Positions 53,896-62,585 of a stretch of DNA of 64,000 nt are shown piece after piece (position 1 is the stretch's first letter; each line of letters opens with the position of its first letter). The notes beneath the pieces were generated by a model. It worked only from the letters and a program-made list of their open reading frames with translations. It ran no database searches and had not been told where the DNA came from. Both the position numbers and the translations under genes were made by a program. Source of the stretch: Paenibacillus algorifonticola (lineage in GTDB: Bacteria > Bacillota > Bacilli > Paenibacillales > Paenibacillaceae); NCBI RefSeq assembly GCF_000971975.1, contig NZ_LAQO01000014.1, positions 62,001 through 126,000 on the forward strand. Reading direction: 5' to 3'.

Positions 53896-54564
53896 TTATG
53901 TATGGTTGAGCGAGCCATTCTTCAATGTAATGATTCGACCCATTTCACCAGCCACTTCCGCCTCATGTGTCACGATAACAAATGTGGTTTTCATCTCCAT
54001 GTTCAGCCTCTGTAAAATAGCCAGTATTTCCTCTTCAGTCTGCGTATCCAAATTACCAGTAGGCTCATCCGCAAAAATAATAGAAGGCTCGCTAATAAGA
54101 GAGCGTGCAATACTTACTCGCTGCTGCTGTCCACCTGATAGCTGTGACGGATACATTTCTGCCTTATCTGCCAAATCAACCTGCTCCAATAACAATAATG
54201 ATTTCTTCTTGCGCCGGGATTCCGATAAAGTATGAAAGACAAGCGGCAGCTCCACGTTTTCTCGAATCGTAAGATTAGGAATCAGCTCATAGGATTGAAA
54301 AATAAAGCCAATATGCTTACGGCGATATTCCGCCAGTCGATTTTCATTCATTCTCACAATATCCTGATCCCCAATGTAGATTTTCCCTTTCTCTGGCTTC
54401 ATAAAACCCGCCATCAAATTGAGCAAGGTTGATTTACCTGAACCAGAGATGCCAAGCAGCGCTACCATTTCACCTTGGCCGATCTCAAGATTGATATCAT
54501 GCAAAATTGGAACAACTTCCTTCCCCTTGCGAAAGAAATGAGATAAGTCTTCAACCCGAAGCAT
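53896..54564 (-). CDS. ABC transporter ATPase, MacB/LolD type
   Basis: A 222-residue nucleotide-binding subunit: Walker A GISGSGKST, Q-loop in GFIFQSYEL, signature LSGGQQQRVSIARSL, Walker B IIFADEPTGNLD, and the switch His in VIVTHEAEVAG. The ATG at 54564 is chosen: AAAGGTGG lies eight bases upstream, and the apparent upstream GTG start (54576) sits inside that site. It is the first gene of the ABC operon, whose upstream region carries an array of TACA repeats (54658-54696). Confidence 0.94.
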   Translation of the reverse strand: MLRVEDLSHFFRKGKEVVPILHDINLEIGQGEMVALLGISGSGKSTLLNLMAGFMKPEKGKIYIGDQDIVRMNENRLAEYRRKHIGFIFQSYELIPNLTIRENVELPLVFHTLSESRRKKKSLLLLEQVDLADKAEMYPSQLSGGQQQRVSIARSLISEPSIIFADEPTGNLDTQTEEEILAILQRLNMEMKTTFVIVTHEAEVAGEMGRIITLKNGSLNHT

Positions 54565-54657
54565 ATATAAAACCACCTTTACTTGACGAACTGTCGGTTT
54601 ACGCCGCTTAGTCCGTCCTGCTGTTACTATGACTTGTGATTAATAATAAAGAACAAA

Positions 54658-54696
54658 TGTATACAAGCTAACCCGAGTTGTATCTAAAATGTAACA
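54658..54696 (-). promoter_or_regulatory. Response-regulator-type repeat array before the ABC operon
   Basis: On the minus strand GTTACA (54695-54690), GATACA (54684-54679, offset 11) and TATACA (54663-54658, offset 21). The same three hexamers with the same offsets occur at 58188-58225. An 11-bp spaced direct repeat is the usual form of an OmpR-family site, so binding by the regulator encoded at 57399 is inferred. Confidence 0.6.
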
Positions 54697-54707
54697 AACA
54701 AGCCTGC

Positions 54708-54757
54708 AAAAAAATCCCTGCCGAACAAGGAGAATTACTCCATCATTCAACAGGGAT
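54708..54757 (-). terminator. Terminator after the propeller-like gene
   Basis: Outer stem ATCCCTG/CAGGGAT with an inner GGAG/CTCC stem; the minus strand continues into seven Ts. It ends the regulator-kinase-propeller unit, so the ABC genes need their own promoter. Confidence 0.8.
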
Positions 54758-54779
54758 GCTATAGTACTTTCATATTGTC

Positions 54780-55946
54780 TTACCAAGCATTTAGCGTAAA
54801 GCGCAAAAACTCCGTTCTATTTATAACACGACCGCTGACGAATAAATCATTTTTGCTCCATTGCAGCGTAGGCAGACCTTCAAGGTTGCGATAGATAACC
54901 GTGTCGTAAAGAAGCTTATTTCCCTCTAAATACGCTACGTGAATTTCATTGTTTTTGCTGTCCTCCCCTGAAAAATAGGCGACGCGCGTCTGCTCCTCAT
55001 CAACCGCAATTCCCCAAATTACTCCTTCCTTCAACAGCTTGTAAGTTGCTGTATTCTTGTCATACATAAAGAGACCCTTAGTCCCTTCAATGGTGCCGTA
55101 TAGAAGTAAATTCCCATTGCCAAGCACCTTAAATTGCTCAATGCCCTGCCCTGAGGCCATTATAGTAATGCCATTTTTCTTATTTACGTCAAACCGGTAG
55201 ATAACAGCTTTCTCATTCATTTGGACAAGAAAATAAACATCCTTTTGCTCATAGCTGAGTTGAAGCGATTCTAGTAAAATCTGTACATCAACGCTTTGCT
55301 TCAAGTCGTTTTTTTCAGCAACAAGGTTACTCAGCTCCTCATAGCTGTACAGCATACGCTTCTTTTCGCCTCCATCTTGCAAAAGATTAAAGCTCTCACC
55401 ATCAAAACCAATATAAGAATCCTCGCTAATAAAAAGTAACGATTCAACTGCATTATACGGGTAAAGACTTATCTTGGAATTGGATAAATCATATAAATAC
55501 GCACTTTTAACATCCCAATCTTGCCCATATTGGGTGTAAATAAGTCCCTTTTCTTTTCTTAATAGATTAATAACGTAGCTTACATTCCCTGCAATATCCT
55601 TGATCTTGTTTTCTTCCAGCCACAGCATTGATAGCTTGTTTCCACTAAAAGAACGATCAGGACTAATAATAACAACAGAATTATGATCAATCGCTTTAAA
55701 TAAATAAATGGGAAAATCATAGACTTGTCGAATGATAGATTCGATCTTGACCGTACTGTCGGGTGGCACAGTCAATTTGCCTGCAAATTGCTTGTCAGAA
55801 AGCAAAATTGTGCGGGAATTTCCTTTGCTCAGCATGTATAAGTCGCTTACTCCATAGATACAACAGACAAAGAACAGAAGCATAGCGCTAAGGATTAGCA
55901 TGTTGGGCATTGTTTTCCTCATGCCGACATTTTTAGACTTGTTCAT
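54780..55946 (-). CDS. Membrane-anchored propeller-like protein of unknown function
   Basis: A 388-residue protein with one N-terminal membrane anchor (about 16-37, ILSAMLLFFVCCIYGVSDLY), then an all-beta extracytoplasmic region. Repeats of the type GNGNLLLYGTIEGTKGLFMYD and EEQTRVAYFSGED resemble TolB-like or WD-type propeller blades. No enzyme motif is seen. It overlaps the histidine kinase gene by 14 bp and is followed by a terminator, so it belongs to the kinase transcript. I infer an accessory sensor or a monitor of the signal handled by the kinase. Confidence 0.65.
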   Translation of the reverse strand: MNKSKNVGMRKTMPNMLILSAMLLFFVCCIYGVSDLYMLSKGNSRTILLSDKQFAGKLTVPPDSTVKIESIIRQVYDFPIYLFKAIDHNSVVIISPDRSFSGNKLSMLWLEENKIKDIAGNVSYVINLLRKEKGLIYTQYGQDWDVKSAYLYDLSNSKISLYPYNAVESLLFISEDSYIGFDGESFNLLQDGGEKKRMLYSYEELSNLVAEKNDLKQSVDVQILLESLQLSYEQKDVYFLVQMNEKAVIYRFDVNKKNGITIMASGQGIEQFKVLGNGNLLLYGTIEGTKGLFMYDKNTATYKLLKEGVIWGIAVDEEQTRVAYFSGEDSKNNEIHVAYLEGNKLLYDTVIYRNLEGLPTLQWSKNDLFVSGRVINRTEFLRFTLNAW

Positions 55947-57402
55947 ATTCTCCCCCAGGAAAGCTAATGGTCACTTCGGTTCCTTCGTTAATTCTGCTGC
56001 TCATTACAATTGTACCGCCATGGTATTCAACCGTGCTTTTTACAATCGACAAACCGAGTCCCGCACTGCCTCTTTCCTCCTTTGCCATACCACTTCCACG
56101 ATAGAATGGCTCAAATACACGTTGAAGAAGCTCCTCCTTCACACCATTTCCCTTATCTCTAACGATTACAATATTCAAATTATGCTGACGGTAGGCCTCT
56201 ACACTAATGATGGAATTGACATGCCCATATTTAATAGAGTTATCCATTACATTTAGAAAAGCCTGCTTTAGTTTTTCGCGATCCCCATGCAGCAGCATCC
56301 TATCCTCCACTTCGTAGTGGATGACAATATTATACTTACTTGCTTTTACTTTCATATCCTCACAAGCCTCTTGTACAAGTCCAGACAAATCGACCTGCTT
56401 CATCCGATAAGTCTGATTGGTCGTCGAAGCTACAGACATATCAAGAATGTCGACCACCATCCCGTTTAGACGCTGACTTTCCTTTATGACATAATCCAGC
56501 CCTTTATCAAAAAAAACTTTGTCCGTAAATCCATTATCCTTCAAAATTTGTGCGTATCCGAGTATCGTCGTCAATGGTGTTTTCAGTTCATGAGTAACAT
56601 TATCAAAAAACGTTTTGCTACGTGCTTGAATTTGTGTGACTTCATCACGCTCCCGTTCAATCACGTCAATCTGTTCTCTAATACGGTTAATCATGGCAGT
56701 GAAGGTGCCTGCAAGTTCTCCAATCTCATCCTTTGCATGAATTTGAATGTCCACATTCAGATTGCCTTGTGAAACCTTGGTTGAAAGCTGTGTTAGCTCT
56801 CGAATCGGTCTCGTTATTTTTCTGGAGATCATAACGGAGGCTGCGAAAATAAAAATAAAAAGGACAACCGCAAACCCTTCCAGTGTATTCTGAAACCGTA
56901 AATTACGCTGGTACAATTCACTGTAATCCCTCTGATATCGCAAAATTCCAATTGTTGTATGGTTCGACTCTAGCGGGAAAGCCAAGCTCGCAATGGCCTG
57001 CTCTCTATCCAAATAAGTCACATATGCAATTTCGTGCTTGGCAGCCGCTGCAAGTTCCGGACTAGCATTAAATGATGACGCTCTGCTCTCCTCAGTATAA
57101 TCGAACGACTGTCCATCCGGTTTATATATAACGACGCTTCCGTCAACGACCGAGCCAATCTCTTTTGCCAACGCTTGTTTCTCAACCGCAAGTGAGTTTG
57201 AACTCATCCTCTTGCGATTAATGAGAAAATACTGGTTGACCGCAATATCCAGCTTTGTCTTTACATCAACCATATCTTCGTGAATCGTTCGGTACATATT
57301 TTCCTCTGTCATGCGGTAGGATATAATGAGCATCGCTGAAAAACCTATAAATACAATAATAGAGAATAGAGCAACCATCTTATACTGAATCGTCCATTTC
57401 AT
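55933..57402 (-). CDS. Sensor histidine kinase of the ABC export module
   Basis: A 489-residue kinase. Transmembrane helices near 8-28 and about 172-192 enclose a Cache-like sensor domain of about 140 residues. A HAMP domain (ISRKITRPIRELTQLSTKVS...) leads to a short coiled coil, HisKA (FFDNVTHELKTPLTTILGY, with the His) and an HATPase (NVMDNSIKYGH, VRDKGNGVKEELL, GSAGLGLSIVKSTV). Its start overlaps the response regulator stop by 4 bp. The extracytoplasmic sensor, together with the propeller protein encoded next, suggests it reads an envelope or extracellular signal. Confidence 0.92.
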   Translation of the reverse strand: MKWTIQYKMVALFSIIVFIGFSAMLIISYRMTEENMYRTIHEDMVDVKTKLDIAVNQYFLINRKRMSSNSLAVEKQALAKEIGSVVDGSVVIYKPDGQSFDYTEESRASSFNASPELAAAAKHEIAYVTYLDREQAIASLAFPLESNHTTIGILRYQRDYSELYQRNLRFQNTLEGFAVVLFIFIFAASVMISRKITRPIRELTQLSTKVSQGNLNVDIQIHAKDEIGELAGTFTAMINRIREQIDVIERERDEVTQIQARSKTFFDNVTHELKTPLTTILGYAQILKDNGFTDKVFFDKGLDYVIKESQRLNGMVVDILDMSVASTTNQTYRMKQVDLSGLVQEACEDMKVKASKYNIVIHYEVEDRMLLHGDREKLKQAFLNVMDNSIKYGHVNSIISVEAYRQHNLNIVIVRDKGNGVKEELLQRVFEPFYRGSGMAKEERGSAGLGLSIVKSTVEYHGGTIVMSSRINEGTEVTISFPGGEYEQV

Positions 57403-58109
57403 GCTCGCACCTGCATATCCAACTTATAGCCGACACCAAAAACCGTTTCAATAATAGAAGCCCCCTGGTCTGTGTCCAGCTTCTTACGTATTCGTTGGAC
57501 ATGAATATCCACTGTGCGAGTATCCCCTGCAAACTCAAACCCCCATACCCTGTCGAGCAGCTCTGAGCGTGTAAACACCCTTCGGTGGTGAATCACCAAA
57601 AATAATAGCAAATCATATTCCTTATTTGTCAAATTAACTTTTATACCATTTCTCCAAACTTCTCTCTCTTCCTTATGGATCTCAATTCGTGTTCCCAATC
57701 GAATCACTGGGTACGACTGATTTTCCAGACTTTCGCTAATTAACTCGATTCTACGAAAAATAGCCCGAATACGGGCAACAACTTCCCTAATATCAAATGG
57801 CTTCGTAATATAATCATCAGCGCCAAGCTCCATACCTAGCACTTTGTCCAACATATCCGATTTAGCTGTAATCATAATAACAGGTATTCTGAGGTTCACA
57901 GACAATTTTCGACATAAGTCAAAACCGCTCATATCCGGCAGCATCAGGTCGAGTAGCACAAGATCAGGTCTATATTTCTCCAATTGTTCTAGTCCTGCTG
58001 AACCTGTTCCCGCCTCTTGTACAACAAAACCCTCCTTTCGCAAGGAGTAACCTAATATATCACGGATCGCTTCCTCATCTTCAATCATCAAAATACTTTT
58101 TTGTCTCAT
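57399..58109 (-). CDS. OmpR-family response regulator of the ABC export module
   Basis: A 236-residue regulator with a receiver (ILMIEDEEAIRDILGYSLRK, phosphoacceptor in LVLLDLMLPDMSGF, Lys in DDYITKPFDIREV) and a winged-helix domain (EVWRNGIKVNLTNKEYDLLL ... RTVDIHVQRIRKKL, VFGVGYKLD). The ATG at 58109 starts exactly before the receiver; the longer frame to 58226 has an unconserved Arg/Asn-rich extension. The GGGAG site is farther than usual (14 bp), so the start is not certain. The TACA repeat array at 58188-58225 lies upstream and again before the ABC operon; it is the likely binding site. Confidence 0.92.
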   Translation of the reverse strand: MRQKSILMIEDEEAIRDILGYSLRKEGFVVQEAGTGSAGLEQLEKYRPDLVLLDLMLPDMSGFDLCRKLSVNLRIPVIMITAKSDMLDKVLGMELGADDYITKPFDIREVVARIRAIFRRIELISESLENQSYPVIRLGTRIEIHKEEREVWRNGIKVNLTNKEYDLLLFLVIHHRRVFTRSELLDRVWGFEFAGDTRTVDIHVQRIRKKLDTDQGASIIETVFGVGYKLDMQVRA

Positions 58110-58186
58110 ATATGCCGACGATTCTCCCTCGGTTTTTATTCTATTTTGTATGCAAACTTGCATTCTGGATAGAGTAGAGCGAAGAA

Positions 58187-58225
58187 TGTTACAAATCTGA
58201 TACAAGTTTTGCCTATATCGATACA
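58187..58225 (+). promoter_or_regulatory. Response-regulator-type repeat array between regulator and sigma genes
   Basis: GTTACA (58188-58193), GATACA (58199-58204, offset 11) and GATACA (58220-58225, offset 21) on the plus strand. The first 19 bp match the ABC-operon copy at 15 positions, including both 7-bp cores TGTTACA and GATACAA. It is oriented toward the sigma gene (start 58299), as the other copy is toward the ABC genes. Confidence 0.6.
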
Positions 58226-58298
58226 TTTTTCGATTAAATTGTTCTTACATATAGAGTAATTCCCTTTAAATCTGGTTGAAAAGAGGTTCGAATATTTT

Positions 58299-58778
58299 AT
58301 GATGAGTGATACCAAATTTCAAGATACATATATTAAATATAGGTATCAGATAACGAGATATCTAGCAGGAATAATGAAAAACACAGAGGACGCCGAGGAT
58401 TTGACACAGGACTGCTTCATTCGACTCATGAATGTTTCATCCGATATTGCAGAAGACAAGCTTTTCTGCTATTTGAGAACAACAGCCAAAAACCTGGCCA
58501 TAGATACATTCCGCAAACGCAGAAGGGCCAAAAAAAAGTCGATAAAAGTAGAAAAAATCTTATTTTACTACGAAACATCAGAGTTGGAGGTTCAACAAAA
58601 CGTTGAGGAAATCGTCTCAATAGTGAAAAATAAAGAACACCGCCAAATTCTAGAACTGCGCCTTTTACATGGCTACAATATAAAAGAAACGGCCAAACTC
58701 GTCGACAAAAGTGAAGGGCTAATTCGTATATACCTGTTCCGTGCGATGAAGCAAATAAGAGATGAAATGATTTCTTGA
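58299..58778 (+). CDS. ECF-type sigma factor divergent from the two-component genes
   Basis: A 159-residue sigma-70-family protein. Region 2 reads AEDLTQDCFIRLMNVSS and FCYLRTTAKNLAIDTFRKRRRAKKK; region 4 reads EHRQILELRLLHGYNIKETAKLVDKSEGLIRIYLFRAMKQI. No anti-sigma gene is adjacent, so control may be transcriptional, through the array at 58187. Two ATGs open the frame; AGAGG lies 12 bases upstream of the first. Composition is AT-rich like the rest of the block. Its targets are unknown; the ABC operon and the wall enzymes are candidates. Confidence 0.87.
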   Translation: MMSDTKFQDTYIKYRYQITRYLAGIMKNTEDAEDLTQDCFIRLMNVSSDIAEDKLFCYLRTTAKNLAIDTFRKRRRAKKKSIKVEKILFYYETSELEVQQNVEEIVSIVKNKEHRQILELRLLHGYNIKETAKLVDKSEGLIRIYLFRAMKQIRDEMIS

Positions 58779-58812
58779 GTGAAAGAGAAATAGATAAACA
58801 GTCAATGCTCGA

Positions 58813-59232
58813 TCAGCCTATTCCTAGCGTATTTTGCAGCACGATACGATAGCCGTCGGGATCGGCGATGGTGATGCCTTTTTGCTTCCAATAAGGATTT
58901 TCCGGCTCCACCTCGGGGTAACCCAGCTCCAGAAGACGCTCTGCGATCATTAACTGTTGCTCGCGATCCTCAATGTAGAACACCAGCAGATTATCCTCAG
59001 ACGGTGGGGCGAGCGGCGCCCCCGAGACATGCTGCGTAAACTCCAAATGGTAGTCCGCTCCCGGCAGGCCGAACATCATGCCATCGTACCCGTCATGCCC
59101 CTCGAAGGAACCAATTCGTTCTAGGCCCAGCCCCTGTTCATAAAAAGCAGCCACCTCAGCCAATTGGTTCGTCGGCCTTGCTACTCTGAACTGTACGGCT
59201 GGCATCGCGCCAGCCCATTGTTTTTTACTCAT
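58813..59232 (-). CDS. VOC/glyoxalase-family protein
   Basis: A 139-residue single-domain vicinal-oxygen-chelate protein: VQFRVARPTNQLAEVAAFYEQGLGL, YHLEFTQH (metal-ligand Glu) and the C-terminal ITIADPDGYRIVLQN. It could be a metal-dependent lyase/dioxygenase or an antibiotic-binding protein; the substrate is unknown. The ATG at 59232 is used, with GGAGG nine bases upstream; the in-frame TTG at 59241 is adjacent to that site. It lies 47 bp downstream of the MFS gene on the same strand, so the two may be co-transcribed. Confidence 0.85.
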   Translation of the reverse strand: MSKKQWAGAMPAVQFRVARPTNQLAEVAAFYEQGLGLERIGSFEGHDGYDGMMFGLPGADYHLEFTQHVSGAPLAPPSEDNLLVFYIEDREQQLMIAERLLELGYPEVEPENPYWKQKGITIADPDGYRIVLQNTLGIG

Positions 59233-59279
59233 GCTGTACAACCTCCTCTATCTTCTTCACTTACAACAGCCAGTCGCTT

Positions 59280-60566
59280 CTAAACCTTCGCAGCCGTCGG
59301 TGCTGAACCTTGCGGACGCGACTCCCCTGGCGCAAGCCGCTGAAATACATAATGCGTCAGCAGCAGCCCCGTCATGCCCATTACAAAAATGATCATCGCC
59401 ATGTAGCTGGAGTGCAGCACAGCACCAAGGCTAATGCCAATAGCGCCGAAAGCGCCAGCGAACTGCCCAAGCAGGCCGTTCACCGCCAAATACGAGCTTC
59501 GAGCCTGATCCTTCACAATGCCAGCGAGATAGGCTTGTCTGATCGGCGTAAACATCAGCTCGCCAATCGTCGCTCCCAGCATGGATACGAGCAGCAGCCA
59601 CACGGAGTTGCTGAAGCCGACGATCGTAAAGCCAAGCGTGTACAAAATAACGCCAATATACATAATCCGTGCCGGCCGGAAACGGCGGACAAAGCTGGCT
59701 GCCCAGATCGCGAGGCAGACGATAATGAGCGTGTTCTCGACCTGCAGCAGACTGACAAGCCGGATGCCTGTCAGCTCGAAGGTGAAATTGTCCAGCATGG
59801 GCAGCTGCTGGGGCTCGAACTCTTTTTGCAGGCGGACGCTAATGTAGTTGTACAAGTGAATTTCCAGCGAGCGAATGAGCATCCCGCTGACACTGTAGAT
59901 AATAAACAGCTTGTCCTGCGCCACCAGCTTGTAATTAAGCGCCATATTGCGAATCGGCCCTTTGCCGTTATACTGCCGCCTGCTCTCCGCATCCGGAAAA
60001 TGGGTTTCCCGAATAAAAAACAGCGTTAGAATGAGCGTCGCCAGACTCGCCAGTCCCATAATCATAAAAAGCTCGGTCCGGTGCGTTGCGAACAGAAAGC
60101 CGCCGATCGGTGCGCCAATCGAGATCGACAAATTGATCGCCCAGAAATTAATGCTATAAATAAAAGCGCGATTTTCCTTCGTGCTGACGTCAATCAGCAT
60201 GGCCTCAGCCGCTGGATTAAACATGCCATTGCAAAGACTAAGCAGCAGCATCATGGAAAAGGTCAGCCAAGTGGAATCGAGAAATGGCGAATTGGCAAGA
60301 GTCATCACAAGCACCGATATAAAGCGGATGATTTGTGCGTAAGCCATCACCTTTTTTCGTCCATAGCGGTCTGCCATATATCCGCCGTACAGGCTCGCTG
60401 TAATTTGCAGAAGCAAATTAATGAGCAGCAGCAAGCCTGCAATTCCTGCCCCCAGCCGCTGGGTAAAATAAATCGCCATAAACGGCAAAATCATCGCCTC
60501 TACGCAACGCGTCAAGAAGGTTGTCAAAATCCGAATTTTTATATTGCGGTCCAGCTGCATAAACAT
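59280..60566 (-). CDS. MFS transporter
   Basis: A 428-residue permease with 12 hydrophobic segments. The conserved loop 2-3 motif reads GGYMADRYGRKKVMAY, and INFWAINLSISIGAPIGGFLF forms the TM5 motif of drug/H+ antiporters. It is divergent from a SgrR-like regulator, an arrangement common for sugar- or drug-efflux MFS proteins in this group. The substrate is not known. AAAGGGGAAA precedes the ATG. Confidence 0.9.
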   Translation of the reverse strand: MFMQLDRNIKIRILTTFLTRCVEAMILPFMAIYFTQRLGAGIAGLLLLINLLLQITASLYGGYMADRYGRKKVMAYAQIIRFISVLVMTLANSPFLDSTWLTFSMMLLLSLCNGMFNPAAEAMLIDVSTKENRAFIYSINFWAINLSISIGAPIGGFLFATHRTELFMIMGLASLATLILTLFFIRETHFPDAESRRQYNGKGPIRNMALNYKLVAQDKLFIIYSVSGMLIRSLEIHLYNYISVRLQKEFEPQQLPMLDNFTFELTGIRLVSLLQVENTLIIVCLAIWAASFVRRFRPARIMYIGVILYTLGFTIVGFSNSVWLLLVSMLGATIGELMFTPIRQAYLAGIVKDQARSSYLAVNGLLGQFAGAFGAIGISLGAVLHSSYMAMIIFVMGMTGLLLTHYVFQRLAPGESRPQGSAPTAAKV

Positions 60567-60699
60567 GATCGTTTCCCCTTTCTCTGTGTAGACTTAATTT
60601 TAGCTGGGAAAACGAGAATAAAAAGAGTAAGATTGAAATTAAAATTTCACCTTTTATAGGACGGCGCTTGGACCAGCATGAGCAAAGGACGGATATGAC

Positions 60700-62475
60700 A
60701 TGAAGCATAAAAAGCATTATATTGAGCTGCTGTTATCGCTGCCCGGCAAACAACATAAGGGGGCAACAATTTCGATTACGATCGGCGAGCTGACCAAGGT
60801 GCTGAACTGTACGCCACGCAACGTCAAGCTGGTGCTGCGCAGGCTGGTGGAGGAAGGCTTTGCAGCATGGAGCGCGGGGGTGGGACGCGGCCATATTTCG
60901 CAATTGACGGTTATCCGCGAGCTGGAGGATGTGCTGACGGAGCATTTTAACGAGCTGCTTGCAAAGGGAAAAATGAAGGAGGCCATCGCTTTCATCTCCA
61001 GCCACGAGCTGCCCCCTGTCTTGCGCGACAAGCTGCGCGCTATGCTGGAAAATCGCATGGGCTTCCAGCTGGAGCAGGCAGGTGCCGCCAATCTTGATGT
61101 GCTTCGGGTGACCGTGACGAGGAAGCTGGGCATCTTTGATCCAGCCTTTGCTTTTACCGTTACCGAGGTGTTTCTACTGGAGCAAATCTACAGCCGCCTG
61201 ATCGACTTTGATTCGGCAACGCAGCGCTTCCTGCCTTCGCTTGCCCATGCCTGGGAAAGCAATGACGATTACACGGCATGGACCTTTTATTTGCGTAAAG
61301 GGGTAGGCTTTCACCACGGGCTGCTCCTAACAGCCGAGGATGTGCGGTTCACGCTGGAGCGTTTGCGGGAGGTCCATTCTCCCTCCTGCTGGCAATACGA
61401 GGACATCGCGGACATTGAGATAGTCAGCGATTATTGCCTGATCTTCAGGCTGCGGCAGCCTAACCCGTTTCTGCTGCATTTTCTCAGCTGTGCGGCCATG
61501 TCGATTTTGCCGCATGATGTCGTATTCTCCGAGCAAAAGATGCTTGGTACAGGCGCCTTCAAGCTAGTCGAAAAGGCTGCGCAGGTGCTGCGGCTTGAAG
61601 CCTTCGACCACTATTTTCGCGAGCGGGCCTGGCTTGACCTCGTGGAAATTTGGCATATTCCTTCGGATGCGCCAAGGGAACGGCAATTTACCTTGCCGCA
61701 TATGGACGCCGCATCCGGTGATCATGCTGGGGAAAATAATAGAGCGATGGATTCCTTGCTTGATGGCTGCCGCTATTTAATTTTCAACTTCAGCATGCCA
61801 GGCATCCAGCATCAGTCCACCTTCCGCCAAGCGCTTCGGCTGCTGCTTGACCGCGAGCTGTTGATTGCTGAGCTGGGAGGCAATCGCGCCATACCTGCAA
61901 ACAGCTTTCTGGTCGCTAGCAGTGAGCTCGCTTCTTATGAATCTGGCTCGCTGGCTGATGCAGAAGCGCTGCTCCGAGCAAGCGGCTATGCTGGCGAAGT
62001 CATCGAGCTGTACTACCACGGCAGGCCTGTTGAGCAGCAGGATATGCTTTGGCTGCAGCAGCGGGCAGCTGCCATCGGCCTTCACCTGAACCTCCATCCC
62101 TATGTCATTGCAGAGGTCTCGCCTCAAAAGCTTGCGCAATTCGCCCATTTGATGCTGGCAACTGAGGTGCTGGAAAACGATACAGAACTAGGTTTGCTTC
62201 GGCTTTTCTATAATGAAGACAGCAATTTGCATCATTTTTTGACTATAGAACAGCGAGAACGGCTGCGGAGCATACTTGCCCGCTACGTCAGCCTCCCTTC
62301 CGCAGCCGAGCGGGCCCAAATTGTAGAGGAAGCCGAGCAATGGCTGCGACAGGATAACTGGCTGCTTTACCTATACCATTCCCGGTTCCAGACGCAGCTG
62401 CCGCTAGCCCTTCAAGGGCTGGCTATCGATTCCTTCGGCTGGCTGGATTTCTCCAAGCTATGGATCAAAAAATAA
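60700..62475 (+). CDS. SgrR-like regulator with solute-binding domain
   Basis: A 591-residue cytoplasmic protein. The N-terminal SgrR-type winged helix (TIGELTKVLNCTPRNVKLVLRRLVEEGF) is fused to a family 5 extracellular-solute-binding-like domain without signal peptide (LPSLAHAWESNDDYTAWTFYLRKGVGFHHG ...). The DNA-binding part would control promoters in response to a ligand bound by the second part, as E. coli SgrR senses sugar phosphate. Its target is probably the divergent MFS gene. The start codon follows GGAC-type purines, without a strong site. It is intact and of the usual length. Confidence 0.9.
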   Translation: MKHKKHYIELLLSLPGKQHKGATISITIGELTKVLNCTPRNVKLVLRRLVEEGFAAWSAGVGRGHISQLTVIRELEDVLTEHFNELLAKGKMKEAIAFISSHELPPVLRDKLRAMLENRMGFQLEQAGAANLDVLRVTVTRKLGIFDPAFAFTVTEVFLLEQIYSRLIDFDSATQRFLPSLAHAWESNDDYTAWTFYLRKGVGFHHGLLLTAEDVRFTLERLREVHSPSCWQYEDIADIEIVSDYCLIFRLRQPNPFLLHFLSCAAMSILPHDVVFSEQKMLGTGAFKLVEKAAQVLRLEAFDHYFRERAWLDLVEIWHIPSDAPRERQFTLPHMDAASGDHAGENNRAMDSLLDGCRYLIFNFSMPGIQHQSTFRQALRLLLDRELLIAELGGNRAIPANSFLVASSELASYESGSLADAEALLRASGYAGEVIELYYHGRPVEQQDMLWLQQRAAAIGLHLNLHPYVIAEVSPQKLAQFAHLMLATEVLENDTELGLLRLFYNEDSNLHHFLTIEQRERLRSILARYVSLPSAAERAQIVEEAEQWLRQDNWLLYLYHSRFQTQLPLALQGLAIDSFGWLDFSKLWIKK

Positions 62476-62476
62476 A

Positions 62477-62576
62477 GGAATGCCCTATCAATCATCATAT
62501 GATGATCGATAGGGCATTCCCATTAAAACAGGGACGATCCCATCAGCAAGCACCGCTTAGCTAATCGGACCGTCCC
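62477..62576. terminator. Two terminator hairpins between convergent genes
   Basis: First, a 44-bp near-perfect palindrome (62477-62520): GGAATGCCCTATC/GATAGGGCATTCC around ATCATC-ATAT-GATGAT; the minus strand runs on into TTTATTTTTTG, so it ends the Nudix gene. Second, GGGACGATCC/GGACCGTCCC (62531-62576) followed by TCTTTC, better suited to the plus strand. Confidence 0.8.
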
Positions 62577-62585
62577 TCTTTCGCA

